Shown: positions 53,265-61,678 of the stretch, in pieces
Numbering within the stretch: position 1 is the first letter of the stretch
How the letters are laid out: the number at the start of each line of letters is the position of its first letter
Origin: an uncultured Blautia sp.
GTDB lineage: Bacteria; Bacillota; Clostridia; Lachnospirales; Lachnospiraceae
DNA: 64,000 nucleotides
Reading direction: 5' to 3'
Assembly (NCBI GenBank): GCA_937893675.1
Contig: CALBGI010000055.1
Span: 1-64,000 of the forward strand
Translations under genes and position numbers: made by a program
Notes under the pieces: model-generated
Database searches by the model: none
What the model was told of the DNA's origin: nothing
Seen by the model: only the letters and a program-made list of their open reading frames with translations

Positions 53265-53579
53265 ATGGATTTAAAAACATACCAGATTTTATGTTCAGAT
53301 TCCAAAATAATTTGGACAAAACACTGTTTAGAACGAATGCAGGAACGAGATATCAGTCGTGCAGATGTGAAAAATGGAATAGCAACAGGAGAAATTATCG
53401 AAGACTATCCAGAAGATTATCCGAATCCCAGCTGTCTGATTTTTGGGTATACTGTTAATAATCGAATTTTGCATATCGTTGCCGGTTGTGATAGTATAAA
53501 TATATACATCATAACAGCATATTACCCAGACACAAAGAAATTTGAAAACGATTTGAAGACAAGAAGAAAGGGGAAATAG
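53265..53579 (+). CDS. DUF4258 (RelE-fold) putative toxin
   Basis: A 104-aa protein. The DUF4258 pattern is visible: WTKHCLERMQERDIS (about 18-32), then IATGEIIEDYPEDYPNPSCL and LIFGYTVNNRILHIVAG, then the end TAYYPDTKKFENDLKTRRKG. The family belongs to RelE/BrnT-like folds and is often paired with a YgiT-type zinc-finger antitoxin, as here, two bases downstream. ATG 53265 has AGAGGGG six bases upstream and was preferred over an in-frame ATG at 53238. Confidence 0.75.
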   Translation: MDLKTYQILCSDSKIIWTKHCLERMQERDISRADVKNGIATGEIIEDYPEDYPNPSCLIFGYTVNNRILHIVAGCDSINIYIITAYYPDTKKFENDLKTRRKGK

Positions 53580-53581
53580 AT

Positions 53582-53809
53582 ATGTGTATGTTCTGTAAAA
53601 ATACAACTACTGTAGAAAGTACGACCACCCATGTGGTAAACTATAAAAATTGCATTATCGTAGTCAAAAATGTACCTTGCCTTGAATGTGATCAGTGCGG
53701 CGAAAAATATTATACTGATGAAGTGGCTGAAAAATTGGAAATGATTGTGAACTTAGCCAAGAAGCTGATGCAGGAGATTGCTGTGATTGATTATAAGCAT
53801 GCGGCATAA
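53582..53809 (+). CDS. MqsA/YgiT-type zinc-finger antitoxin
   Basis: A 75-aa protein with two CxxC pairs, CMFC (residues 2-5) and CDQC (about 37-40), the YgiT-type zinc finger. Between them lies a TTTHVVNYKNCIIVVKNVPC beta element typical of the family, and a helical tail follows. It lacks the C-terminal helix-turn-helix of full MqsA, as do many antitoxins paired with DUF4258 proteins. The gene order, toxin then antitoxin, is that of MqsRA. Confidence 0.78.
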   Translation: MCMFCKNTTTVESTTTHVVNYKNCIIVVKNVPCLECDQCGEKYYTDEVAEKLEMIVNLAKKLMQEIAVIDYKHAA

Positions 53810-53958
53810 AAACAAAATGTAGTGTGACTTTAAATTGCCGTCACTATATATTATATATAGAGGTTGTGCTGCGGAACCTCGAGATGCCCGCAGCCTGGGG
53901 AGTTCATGCGTGGCCGTTTGATAAGGATAAAAAATATAGGGGCACTGGAAGATTGTTT

Positions 53959-54678
53959 ATGAAAGCTATCATTTGTGACGATGAAAAGAGTACCTGTCAG
54001 GATCTGGAGCGTTTATTATTAAAATACGCGAAGGAAAAGAGAACGCCTCTCGTTACCGAAGTATTTTATTCGGGAGATACTTTGTTAGAGTATTTGAAAA
54101 GAGAAAAAGCGGATATTCTTTTTCTGGATATAGAATTACCGGGAATGAATGGGGTTTCTGTGGGAAAATACATCAGGGAGATTTTGGAGGATGAAAATAT
54201 ATTTTTGATATATATTTCTTCAAAACAGAATTATGCACTGCAGTTGTTCCAAAATCATCCGTTTGATTTTTTGATAAAACCCATAGAACAGGAAAAGGTG
54301 TATCATGTGCTGAAAAATATCTGTCGTATTGCAGGAAAAAGTAATTTGAGTTTTGAGTTTCAGAATCAGAATGACAGATATCGGATTGCGTACAATGATA
54401 TTTTGTATTTTCAGAGCGAAGGAAGAAGAATAAACATTATATTGAAAAAAGAAATAAAAACATTTTATGGAAAGCTAAGTGAGATTGAAGAAAAAATGCC
54501 GGAATTCTTTTGGAAGATCCACAAGTCTTATCTGATTAATCGAAATTATGCAAAAGAATTCACTTATGAATGGGTAAAAATGAGTAATGGTGATATATTG
54601 AACATCAGTAAAGTCAACCGCGCGGATGTACGCAGAAAGATATTAGAGAGTGTAGCAGATGAGTTTAGAAATATATGA
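53959..54678 (+). CDS. LytTR-type response regulator
   Basis: A 239-aa regulator of the AgrA/LytR class. The receiver domain has the acidic pair ICDDE and phosphoacceptor Asp57 in ILFLDIELPGMNG. The LytTR DNA-binding domain (about 135-235) shows YRIAYNDILYFQSEGRRINI and FFWKIHKSYLINRNYAKEF. The open frame runs further back, but MKAIICDDEK is the family start and GGAAG precedes it. A hairpin (GCTGCGG/CCGCAGC, 53868-53894) lies in the leader. The kinase gene probably begins inside its 3' end. Confidence 0.9.
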   Translation: MKAIICDDEKSTCQDLERLLLKYAKEKRTPLVTEVFYSGDTLLEYLKREKADILFLDIELPGMNGVSVGKYIREILEDENIFLIYISSKQNYALQLFQNHPFDFLIKPIEQEKVYHVLKNICRIAGKSNLSFEFQNQNDRYRIAYNDILYFQSEGRRINIILKKEIKTFYGKLSEIEEKMPEFFWKIHKSYLINRNYAKEFTYEWVKMSNGDILNISKVNRADVRRKILESVADEFRNI

Positions 54679-55935
54679 TTATATAATCGCATTATTGACA
54701 AACGCATTGCGCTTTTATGCGTTGAAGCATTTTGTTTGTATTTTTGCCCCAAAAGAGACATGCAAATGGAAGTGGGGGGGCTGCTGTACGTTTTGGGCTG
54801 GGCATTGACAAGCCTGGTAAGCTTTTGCTTTTCTTCTCCGGCCATGAATATCCTGTCAAATGTGACAAGCCTTTTTATCATTTTTTTGCCGTATCAAATT
54901 AAATGGACAAGAAAATGTCTGGCTGTTTTTGCCATTTATGTGATTAATGCGTTGGTAGACAGCATTGTGATTTTGTCTCTGACAACGTATGTGGTAGGCG
55001 AATCTGTAAATCAGATCTATGAATGTATTACAAGCCTGATCCTGCTGTTTATTGCAATGCTTCTGGAGCGGAAAACACGGGCTGAAAAAGAAATAGAATT
55101 GCCGCTGCCATACATGGTAGCTCTCTTGCTGGTTCCTGTTGCGAGCATTGTTTATATTTATATATTGGTAATCACTGTGCATGAAATAAAAGCAATTGTT
55201 ATCTTGTCGGCGGTAACCCTTCTTTTTATCAATATCCTTCTTTTTTATTTGTATCATTCACTGCTTAAATTTTATTCTTCCCAAATGAATGAACGTGTAT
55301 TTGAACAGATGCTGGAGGTATATTCCTATCAGCTGGATATAGCGCGGGAGTCGGAGGAACGGGTCAAAGCGTTGAGACATGATATCAAGCATCATATCAT
55401 TGAGCTGTCAGCAATGGCCAGGAAAAATAATAATGATGAAATGGCAGCGTATTTGACGGAGATGCAGGAATTTATGTTAAATCCGAAAGAATACGCATCT
55501 ACCGGAAACAAGGAGATAGACGGAGTATTAAATTATATGCTTCAGAAGGCAAATACGGCTTTGAAGCAGGTAGACGTGCAGATCAATATTCCGGAAGGCA
55601 TGTATTTGAATGATTTTAATATTTGTGTGATCCTGGGGAATTTGGTGGACAATGCGGTGAGGGCGGCCAGCAAATCGGAGGAAAAGAGACTGACAATAAA
55701 AATCCAAGTCAAACAGGAAGTATTATTTATTTTTATTGAAAACAGTTATTCGGGAGAGATCATAGAAAAGACGGATACACTGCAGACAACACAAAAGGAT
55801 CCTGCGATACACGGCATAGGGTTAGAAAATGTAAAAAAAGTAGTTGCTGCAAACGGCGGAGAAATAAAAATAGAATACACGGAAAATAGATTTTGTGTGC
55901 AGGTGTTGCTGTATCTTTCGCATATCAAAGAGTAA
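54659..55935 (+). pseudogene. GHKL (AgrC-like) sensor kinase, frame interrupted at a G7 tract
   Basis: Two frames join to one kinase. From ATG 54659, overlapping the regulator by 20 bases, comes MSLEIYDYIIALLTNALRFY followed by ALKHFVCIFAPKETCKWKWG. After the seven G residues (54774-54780) the neighbouring frame goes on with LLYVLGWALTSLVSF, about six transmembrane helices, the histidine in VKALRHDIKHHIIE, and the ATPase motifs ILGNLVDNAVRAA and HGIGLENVKKVV. One extra G, or a -1 slip, restores a chain of about 425 residues. Without it, only a TTG start at 54736 lacking the first helix would give protein. It may be phase-variable, slippage-controlled, broken, or a sequence error. Confidence 0.75.
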
Positions 55936-55964
55936 AAGAGACTTGGCTGGGTCTCTTTTTTTTC
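55934..55964 (+). terminator. Terminator after kinase gene
   Basis: AAAAGAGAC and GTCTCTTTT pair around TTGGCTGG, followed by more T. It separates the two-component genes from the target operon. Confidence 0.8.
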
Positions 55965-55969
55965 GTCTT

Positions 55970-56034
55970 TTTTTTACAAAAGTATGGGCTGTTTTTTACA
56001 ATCAAATAAAAACTACGCCCATACGTGCTATAGT
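55970..56034 (+). promoter_or_regulatory. LytTR-regulated promoter with 22-bp-spaced direct repeats
   Basis: TTTTTTACAA occurs at 55970-55979 and again at 55992-56001, a 22-base period that is two helical turns and typical of LytTR-domain targets. A -10 TATAGT (56029-56034) with TG in front lies 27 bases on, without a good -35, as expected of an activated promoter. An inverted repeat GTATGGGC/GCCCATAC (55982-55989 and 56017-56024) is interlaced with the direct repeats and covers the -35 region. Confidence 0.65.
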
Positions 56035-56066
56035 GCAGGTATTAAAGAAAAAGGAGCAGGATTGAT

Positions 56067-57170
56067 ATGAAAAAATGGAGAGGATTTTGTCTGGTAGTAT
56101 GTATATGTACGATTTGTGCTGGATGTAACAAGAGTGCTGTAGACGTCAAAGAAAAAGCCGGGGAAGAAATAGTTTCAATGGAAGAAGCAGAATATAGCTT
56201 CCCGGAAAAGTATGAAAAAACCTCTGATTCGGGGAAGGTAAAATTTAATTGTGAGTTGGAAGTGCCGGAAAATATAAAAGGACAAGCCATAAGTACAGTT
56301 GATGTAAAGGGACTATATAGATGTGACAGAGAAAAAGCATGGTCTATGTTTGGTGAAGGAAAAGAAATAATTGAAAAACCAGAAATGCCAGTAGATAAAG
56401 GGAGGGCACCGTATGACTATTATCGATTTGCGAATAATGAAAGTCTTGGTATAAATGAAGAAATTATTTACGGAAGCAGCAATTTCAAATATTATTCATA
56501 CATCGGCGTAACTAATTCAGACAATCAAGCTGTATTTGAAGAAACGGAAGTTTCTTTTAAAAGCGGCGAAGAATGTATTACAGAATTAAAAAAAATAATA
56601 GATGAATTGGGATACCCTTCAGAAGACTTTATATTTGCCTTTTACCCCTTGAATTTCCGGACAATGAAAAATCTGGAAGAACAATATTTACAGGAAGATT
56701 ATTTAACAGAAGAAAAAAGAAAGGAAAGTTGGAGCCAGGAAGATGATGCGTATTTTATTTACGGGTATCAAAAATATGAAGACATTCCCGTTTTTCATGA
56801 AATGATGAGTATTGCCGGAATCATGGCATATGATACTCCGGATAATGCTCCTGTTCAGGCAATATATTCTACCCGGGGAATTGAATATTTGAATACTATG
56901 GGCGTTTATGAATTTGAAAAGGGAGAACAACAAGTTTCGCTGAAGCCTTTCGAGGATATTGCTGCTGTGGTTGAGGAAAAATTTGAGAATATTTTAAATG
57001 ATGCGGATTATGAAGTGACGAGAGCAAAATTTTATGAGAGGGTATATTTGGATGAGGGACAAAAATATAAGGCAGATCCTATCTGGTATTTTGAAGTAGT
57101 CGAAAATAATATAAGTAAATCTGTAACATTAATTAATGCGGAAACAGGCAAGGAAATATTCTTGCAATAA
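56067..57170 (+). CDS. Predicted lipoprotein, paralogue of the 59780 product
   Basis: A 367-aa secreted protein of no family that I recognise. The N-terminus has a signal peptide with lipobox ICAGC (Cys19 would be lipidated), then about 30 linker residues. From about 52 on it aligns along its whole length with the secreted protein at 59780: DSGKVKFNCELEVPE, SWSQEDDAYFIYGYQ, AYDTPDNAPVQAIYSTRGIE and the C-terminal end NAETGKEIFLQ are shared nearly residue for residue. It is the first gene behind the LytTR-type promoter and probably sits on the outer face of the membrane beside the ABC transporter. Confidence 0.8.
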   Translation: MKKWRGFCLVVCICTICAGCNKSAVDVKEKAGEEIVSMEEAEYSFPEKYEKTSDSGKVKFNCELEVPENIKGQAISTVDVKGLYRCDREKAWSMFGEGKEIIEKPEMPVDKGRAPYDYYRFANNESLGINEEIIYGSSNFKYYSYIGVTNSDNQAVFEETEVSFKSGEECITELKKIIDELGYPSEDFIFAFYPLNFRTMKNLEEQYLQEDYLTEEKRKESWSQEDDAYFIYGYQKYEDIPVFHEMMSIAGIMAYDTPDNAPVQAIYSTRGIEYLNTMGVYEFEKGEQQVSLKPFEDIAAVVEEKFENILNDADYEVTRAKFYERVYLDEGQKYKADPIWYFEVVENNISKSVTLINAETGKEIFLQ

Positions 57171-57192
57171 AAATTAGCGAAAGGGATGTTTT

Positions 57193-57414
57193 ATGAATAG
57201 ATCCACAATTCCTTATTCAATTGTAGAAGAACGAAGAAGGCTCAATAAATGTATAGAGAATGCCCCGAATGAGTGTGAGAAAGAAATATACAGAAAGATC
57301 AGGGATATGAAGATTCCCTATGACAAATTGGATACAATTCTCGAAACAAGCAAAGAGCTGATTAAAAAGAAAGAGAAACAAAAAAATGATGTTATTCCTG
57401 ATAAATGTAAGTAG
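57193..57414 (+). CDS. Small hypothetical helical protein
   Basis: A 73-aa hydrophilic protein with no signal peptide or membrane segment. It is charged and helical, with a Lys-rich C-terminus (ELIKKKEKQKNDVIPDKCK) and three cysteines. I do not recognise a family. It lies 22 bases after the lipoprotein gene with AAAGGGATG upstream, and 71 bases before the first membrane protein, inside the operon. It could be a small regulator or a peptide precursor, but no leader or modification motif supports the latter. Confidence 0.6.
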   Translation: MNRSTIPYSIVEERRRLNKCIENAPNECEKEIYRKIRDMKIPYDKLDTILETSKELIKKKEKQKNDVIPDKCK

Positions 57415-57485
57415 CTTTGCTGCAGGTATTTGTGTATTTATTTTTTTCTGTGGAAAAAGAGCTGTTTACAAAAGGAGAGAAACGG

Positions 57486-58253
57486 ATGAATAGAGCACAT
57501 TATTTAAAGACGGATATCCGTCGTCTGATAAAAAATTATCCAATATATTTAGCCATTGTGGGTGTTGCAGTATCCATGTGGTTTTCCCTTGAAGATTTTG
57601 CGTTTGCTGAGGGAATGGTAAATGGAAATGCGCTAGATACATACCATTTCGCTGTTAGTATGTCCGGGATTATGATTGCCTATGCTTTTTGCGCATTTTC
57701 TTATGCAACTGTGTTTTGTGAGGATTTGGAGCATAAATATGCCAGATACGGCATTAACAGAGGAAATACATGGAAATATGTGGTATCCAAAGCAGTGGTT
57801 GTTTATGGATCGTCTGTGATCACTATGGTTTTGGGAAGCCTTCTGTTTGTTGCATCTATACGGTTAAAGATACCTTGGACTTCAGAGGGATTACAGGATG
57901 CTTTTTTTATGGAAGGAATGTACGGTTCCCTGATTGTTGGAGAACACTACTGGCCTTATGTTTTTTTATTCGCATTGCAAATGGGGATGCTTGCAGGGGT
58001 CTTGTCATTGGCGGCTTCATTTCTGTCTATGTTTGTTTCTAATAAAATGCTCATATTAATAACACCTGTTTTAATACAACAGATATTAATGGAATACAGT
58101 GGAAAAGGCTGGTTCAATGCAATGCTGATATATCCGACCTTGAATCGGTTTTCGACGGATATACAGTACTTTCTTACTGCTCTCGGTTGCAGTTTATGTT
58201 TTTCAGCGTTGTTTACCTGTGGCATCTACAAAAAAATAAAAAACAGATTGTAG
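57486..58253 (+). CDS. ABC-2-like membrane subunit 1
   Basis: A 255-aa integral membrane protein with about six helices. The first half shows a soluble start (MNRAHYLKTDIRRLIKNYPI), then hydrophobic segments beginning IYLAIVGVAVSMWFSLEDFA, and the YGINRGNTWKYVVSKAVVVY stretch, a cytosolic loop of the type found in lantibiotic-immunity and bacitracin-type permeases. It pairs with the next gene as a heteromeric channel. AAAGGAGAG precedes ATG 57486. Confidence 0.75.
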   Translation: MNRAHYLKTDIRRLIKNYPIYLAIVGVAVSMWFSLEDFAFAEGMVNGNALDTYHFAVSMSGIMIAYAFCAFSYATVFCEDLEHKYARYGINRGNTWKYVVSKAVVVYGSSVITMVLGSLLFVASIRLKIPWTSEGLQDAFFMEGMYGSLIVGEHYWPYVFLFALQMGMLAGVLSLAASFLSMFVSNKMLILITPVLIQQILMEYSGKGWFNAMLIYPTLNRFSTDIQYFLTALGCSLCFSALFTCGIYKKIKNRL

Positions 58254-58263
58254 AGGTGGGAAC

Positions 58264-59124
58264 ATGAAGTTATTACAGTATACCTGGAAAAGTTTCATGA
58301 TGAAAATTATCAATAGCAAAATGGCAGTTTTTACAATATTGATGATTGTAGTCAGCCGAACATATGTGGGGGCTATCCGACAGTTTTCAGTTGCAGTGGA
58401 CTATCCATCCTCGTGGTGTGTATTTCCATTTGCCATGTGTAGTTTTAGTTATCTAATTATGTTTTGGTTTGGAGTAATTTATGTGAACACGGATGTGCCT
58501 TTTATGCAGCATGTGAATATGTACCATGCAATCCGTGTAGGAAGAAAGCGTTGGGCATTAGGGCAGATAGGAGGGATTTTTATCCGTTCCGTTGTTCTTA
58601 CTGTTGTGGCAGCCATCTGCACAATACTCCCTCTTTTACCGGACATTGAATGGAGCAATGAATGGGGAAAGCTGCTGAGGACGGCAGCAACGACAAGGAC
58701 TCTCACGCAGTTTGATAGTCCTGTGTTTATTTATTACGAGATTTTCTCTGAATTTTCGCCATTACAGCTTATAGGGCTGGAGATTCTTCTTTGTGCCTGT
58801 ATCTGTACATTTATAGGGGTTCTGATGTTCTTGTTAAGTCTGTTTTTGAATAAGATTGCTGCAGTTGCAGGTGGTCTTGCCCTGGCAATCGCTCTATTTC
58901 CTGTGCTGAATATACATCCCATGATACGCCATAAACTGGCCTTTTTTATCCCGACGATATGGGCTGAACTGGCAAGAATTGCAACCCCGGATTATGGTTA
59001 CTATTGGCTTCCCTCCATATCTTATATGTTCGGGTTCTTAATAACAGGGATTTTGTGTATGACGGTCATTATTTTAATAAAAGTAAAAAAAACAGAATTT
59101 AACTGGGAAAATGAGGATATATAG
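58264..59124 (+). CDS. ABC-2-like membrane subunit 2
   Basis: A 286-aa membrane protein with about six helices. The loop YHAIRVGRKRWALGQIGGIF (about 86-105) resembles the cytosolic coupling loop of subunit 1 (YGINRGNTWKYV), so the two are distant relatives. A large loop (about 133-158) faces outward. Ten bases after subunit 1 and 11 before the ATPase gene, so the three are one transporter. Confidence 0.75.
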   Translation: MKLLQYTWKSFMMKIINSKMAVFTILMIVVSRTYVGAIRQFSVAVDYPSSWCVFPFAMCSFSYLIMFWFGVIYVNTDVPFMQHVNMYHAIRVGRKRWALGQIGGIFIRSVVLTVVAAICTILPLLPDIEWSNEWGKLLRTAATTRTLTQFDSPVFIYYEIFSEFSPLQLIGLEILLCACICTFIGVLMFLLSLFLNKIAAVAGGLALAIALFPVLNIHPMIRHKLAFFIPTIWAELARIATPDYGYYWLPSISYMFGFLITGILCMTVIILIKVKKTEFNWENEDI

Positions 59125-59135
59125 GAGTGAAATAT

Positions 59136-59783
59136 ATGGACAGACAGGATTATGTAATTGAAGTATCTCATGTAAGTAAAAGCTTTAAAGATAACAAGGT
59201 TTTAAAGGATGTTTCTCTTTTATGTGAAAGTGGAAAAATATATGGTCTTGTAGGGCACAACGGTTCCGGAAAGACTGTTTTGTTTAAATCTATTTGCGGT
59301 TTTCTCTCCTGCGATGAGGGAACGATAACCGTTAACGGTAAAGTAATGGGAAAAGATAAGGATATGCTGACTGATGCGGGAATCATTATTGAAGAACCGG
59401 GGTTTTTGCGAACCTGGAGTGGCTATCATAATCTGGAATTTCTTTATACTTTACGGAACAAAAAGAACAAAGACTATCTCTGCTCTGTTCTGAGAAAGGT
59501 TGGTTTGGATCCTGCATTGAAGCGTCCGGTTGGAAAATATTCACTGGGTATGCGCCAGAGACTTGCCCTTGCACAGGCGATTATGGAAGATCCCGGAATC
59601 CTGATCTTGGACGAACCTATGAATGGTCTGGATAAAAATGGAGTGCAGGAGATTCGGGAGCTTTTGTTAAAGATGAAAGAAGAAAACAAACTGATTATTC
59701 TGGCCAGTCATAACCGGGAGGATATAGATGTTCTTTGTGATGAGGTTTATGAAATGGAAGGAGGCGTCATTCGTAAATTATGA
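59136..59783 (+). CDS. ABC transporter ATPase of the secreted-paralogue operon
   Basis: A 215-aa ATPase. Walker A GLVGHNGSGKTVLFKSIC (about 34-51), the signature motif YSLGMRQRLALAQA (about 132-145), Walker B GILILDEPMNGLD (about 152-164) and the switch histidine in LASHNRED are all present, so it is functional. The signature is SLGMR rather than SGGQ, as in bacitracin/lantibiotic-type exporters. ATG 59136 lies eight bases after AGGAG; a GTG at 59127 overlaps that site. Its end overlaps the next gene by four bases. Confidence 0.9.
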   Translation: MDRQDYVIEVSHVSKSFKDNKVLKDVSLLCESGKIYGLVGHNGSGKTVLFKSICGFLSCDEGTITVNGKVMGKDKDMLTDAGIIIEEPGFLRTWSGYHNLEFLYTLRNKKNKDYLCSVLRKVGLDPALKRPVGKYSLGMRQRLALAQAIMEDPGILILDEPMNGLDKNGVQEIRELLLKMKEENKLIILASHNREDIDVLCDEVYEMEGGVIRKL

Positions 59784-60817
59784 AAAAAAGCATAGGGCTT
59801 TTGGGCATATGCGCAGTGTTGTGTCTGATGTCGAGCCGAAGCGTATTTGCGCAGACTTATGAGAGAGACTCTGAATCCGGTAAAGTCCGATTTCAGTGCG
59901 AAATAGAGGTTCCGCAGGATTGGAACGGAAAAGAGCTCCCCCAAATTGTTTTAGAAAGTGTTGACCTCGGAGACAGCGAAAAAGTATATGCAAATTTTGT
60001 AGAGGGAAAAGAAGTTATTGAGCAGTATCATAATCCGGCAACGGAACAATATCCGGAAGAAAACTTTTATATTCTGGCAGACGGTACACATGTGGACAAG
60101 GGAAAAGCGTTTGGGATTTCTACGGAAAATTATGCGTATTATGGGCAAATTGGTGCAACAAATCCTGAAAATATGGAACGTTACCTTTCTGGGCCGGAAG
60201 TTTCCGTGAATGCGGAGGAAGCTGTGCAGCAGGTGAAGGAAGCTCTTCAAAAAGCCGGGTATGCAGTGGAGGAGCTGGATTTTCAGACTTATCCTCTGAG
60301 TGCAAAGGTGTCGCAGGAAATCGAAAACCAGTACGTTGCAGAGGCGTTGTTGGAAGAGGCCAAAAGAAAGCCTGCATGGACACAGGAGGACGATGCCTGT
60401 GTCGTGTATGCGAGGCAGATGATAAACAGCTTGCCGGTTTATCCGGAATTATCGGTTATGGTGCAGGCGTTTGCCTATGATACTCCGGATTCCTGTCCGG
60501 TATTAGCTGTTTATTCTACAAGAGGAATAGAAAGTCTGCGCGTGCATTCTTTGTATCATTTTAAAGAAACGGAAGAAAGTACGGCGCTGAAAAGCTTTGA
60601 TGAAATTGCGAAAACTGTGGAAATAAAATATGAAAATATTTTGGACGAAAAAACGTATATGGTGGAACGGGCAAAATTTTATGAATATGTATATAGAAAT
60701 GAAGCACAGAAGTACACCGCGGAGCCTGTCTGGTATCTGGAATTGACGGATGATAATTCTGAAAGGCATGTGATGCTTGTGAATGCGGAGACAGGTAAGG
60801 AGATATATTTAATGTAA
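59780..60817 (+). CDS. Secreted protein, paralogue of the lipoprotein at 56067
   Basis: A 345-aa protein with a classical signal peptide (about 1-24, ending SVFA-QT) and no lipobox, so it is free or loosely attached outside the cell. It aligns with the lipoprotein at 56067 over nearly the whole mature length: DSESGKVRFQCEIEVPQD, ENYAYYGQIGATNPEN, PAWTQEDDACVVYARQ, AYDTPDSCPVLAVYSTRGIE, RAKFYEYVYRNEAQKY and NAETGKEIYLM. Function unknown. The ATGA overlap with the ATPase gene ties it to the transporter. A lipid-anchored and a free version of one fold in one operon suggest a sensor, scavenger or immunity role (inference). Confidence 0.8.
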   Translation: MKKSIGLLGICAVLCLMSSRSVFAQTYERDSESGKVRFQCEIEVPQDWNGKELPQIVLESVDLGDSEKVYANFVEGKEVIEQYHNPATEQYPEENFYILADGTHVDKGKAFGISTENYAYYGQIGATNPENMERYLSGPEVSVNAEEAVQQVKEALQKAGYAVEELDFQTYPLSAKVSQEIENQYVAEALLEEAKRKPAWTQEDDACVVYARQMINSLPVYPELSVMVQAFAYDTPDSCPVLAVYSTRGIESLRVHSLYHFKETEESTALKSFDEIAKTVEIKYENILDEKTYMVERAKFYEYVYRNEAQKYTAEPVWYLELTDDNSERHVMLVNAETGKEIYLM

Positions 60818-60829
60818 GCCAGATAAGAC

Positions 60830-60870
60830 AAAGACTCTTTCCCAAATAGAAGGGATGGAGTCTTTTTTTT
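60830..60870 (+). terminator. Terminator of the secreted-paralogue operon
   Basis: AAAGACTC and GAGTCTTT pair, with an inner TTCCC/GGGA element, followed by eight T. Confidence 0.85.
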
Positions 60871-60880
60871 GAGCAGTTTA

Positions 60881-60909
60881 TTGATATTCATTGGGTTTTA
60901 GAGTATTGT
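60881..60909 (+). promoter_or_regulatory. Promoter of DUF436 gene
   Basis: TTGATA, 17 bases, TATTGT, 56 bases before the ATG. Confidence 0.5.
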
Positions 60910-60965
60910 AGGGATTAAGAGGAAGGTTGTGTATCGATTTGGCACAGGTGAAAGGAGGATGCACC

Positions 60966-61562
60966 ATGGACAAAAAAACAGGCTACTGCACGGAAGAAGC
61001 CCGTCTGCAGGCAGATTATGAGGAGATGGAAACAAAAGCCTATGAGGCGGCGAAGGAGCTGCTTGCCGCGGCTGGACTTAAAAAAGGCCAGGTTCTGGTG
61101 GTGGGCTGCTCCACCAGCGAGGTGGCGGGAGAGCGCATCGGCAGTTTTTCAAGCCCGGAGCTGGGCCAGGCGCTGTTTCGGGGGATTTACCGCGCGGCAC
61201 AGGAAGCAGAGGTTTATCTGGCGGCGCAGTGCTGCGAGCATCTGAACCGGGCGCTGATCCTGGAGCGGGAGGCGGCAGAAAAATACGGCTGGGAGGAGGT
61301 CAATGTGGTTCCCAAGCCAAAGGCCGGAGGCTCTTTTGCCACGGCTGCCTATGAGGGCTTTGCGCACCCGGCGGCAGTAGAGCACATCAAAGCCCACGGG
61401 GGAATGGACATCGGTGATACGCTCATCGGCATGCACCTTCGGGATGTGGCGGTTCCCGTGCGGATTTCGGCAAAAAGTATCGGGGAGGCACATCTGGTGT
61501 GCGCGCGGACGAGAAGAAAGTACATTGGCGGCCAGCGGGCCTCCTATGAAGAGTGGGCATAA
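60966..61562 (+). CDS. DUF436 / TIGR01440-family protein (YwlG-like)
   Basis: A 198-aa cytosolic protein. Family stretches: VVGCSTSEVAGERIGSFSSP (about 39-58), AAQCCEHLNRALILERE (about 86-102), VVPKPKAGGSFATAAY (about 115-130) and DIGDTLIGMHLRDVAVPVR (about 150-168). The family is widespread in Firmicutes and of unknown function, with a conserved cysteine near residue 42 and a cluster CCEH. ATG 60966 has AGGAGGATG upstream. Its own promoter precedes it. Confidence 0.85.
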   Translation: MDKKTGYCTEEARLQADYEEMETKAYEAAKELLAAAGLKKGQVLVVGCSTSEVAGERIGSFSSPELGQALFRGIYRAAQEAEVYLAAQCCEHLNRALILEREAAEKYGWEEVNVVPKPKAGGSFATAAYEGFAHPAAVEHIKAHGGMDIGDTLIGMHLRDVAVPVRISAKSIGEAHLVCARTRRKYIGGQRASYEEWA

Positions 61563-61615
61563 TGTATATTTTTGTGCACAAATATATGTTTGAACTAGAT
61601 AATATAGCTAACATG

Positions 61616-61624
61616 TGTTATACT
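61616..61624 (+). promoter_or_regulatory. Extended -10 promoter of MetV-RnfC gene
   Basis: TGTTATACT, an extended -10 (TGnTATACT), lies 55 bases before the TTG start. No clear -35 is visible. A 12-base palindrome TTTGTGCACAAA (61571-61582) lies further upstream, and GTGT...ACAC flank the -10. Confidence 0.5.
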
Positions 61625-61678
61625 TAGACACGTATTAAGTGCGAATCAGAAAAATGATTTAATAAGGAAGGTGAGCAA

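Noticed and set aside
53824..53958. Longer N-terminus for the LytTR regulator
   Set aside because: The added 45 residues are not part of a receiver domain; MKAIICDDEK is the normal family start and has an SD-like sequence.
54736..55935. Kinase starting at TTG 54736 as a normal intact gene
   Set aside because: No ribosome site, loss of the first membrane helix, and the frame before the G tract gives a convincing AgrC-like start overlapping the regulator gene.
61571..61582. TTTGTGCACAAA as a Rex operator upstream of the MetV-RnfC gene
   Set aside because: Rex sites have TTGTG and CACAA separated by about eight bases; here the arms are joined directly.
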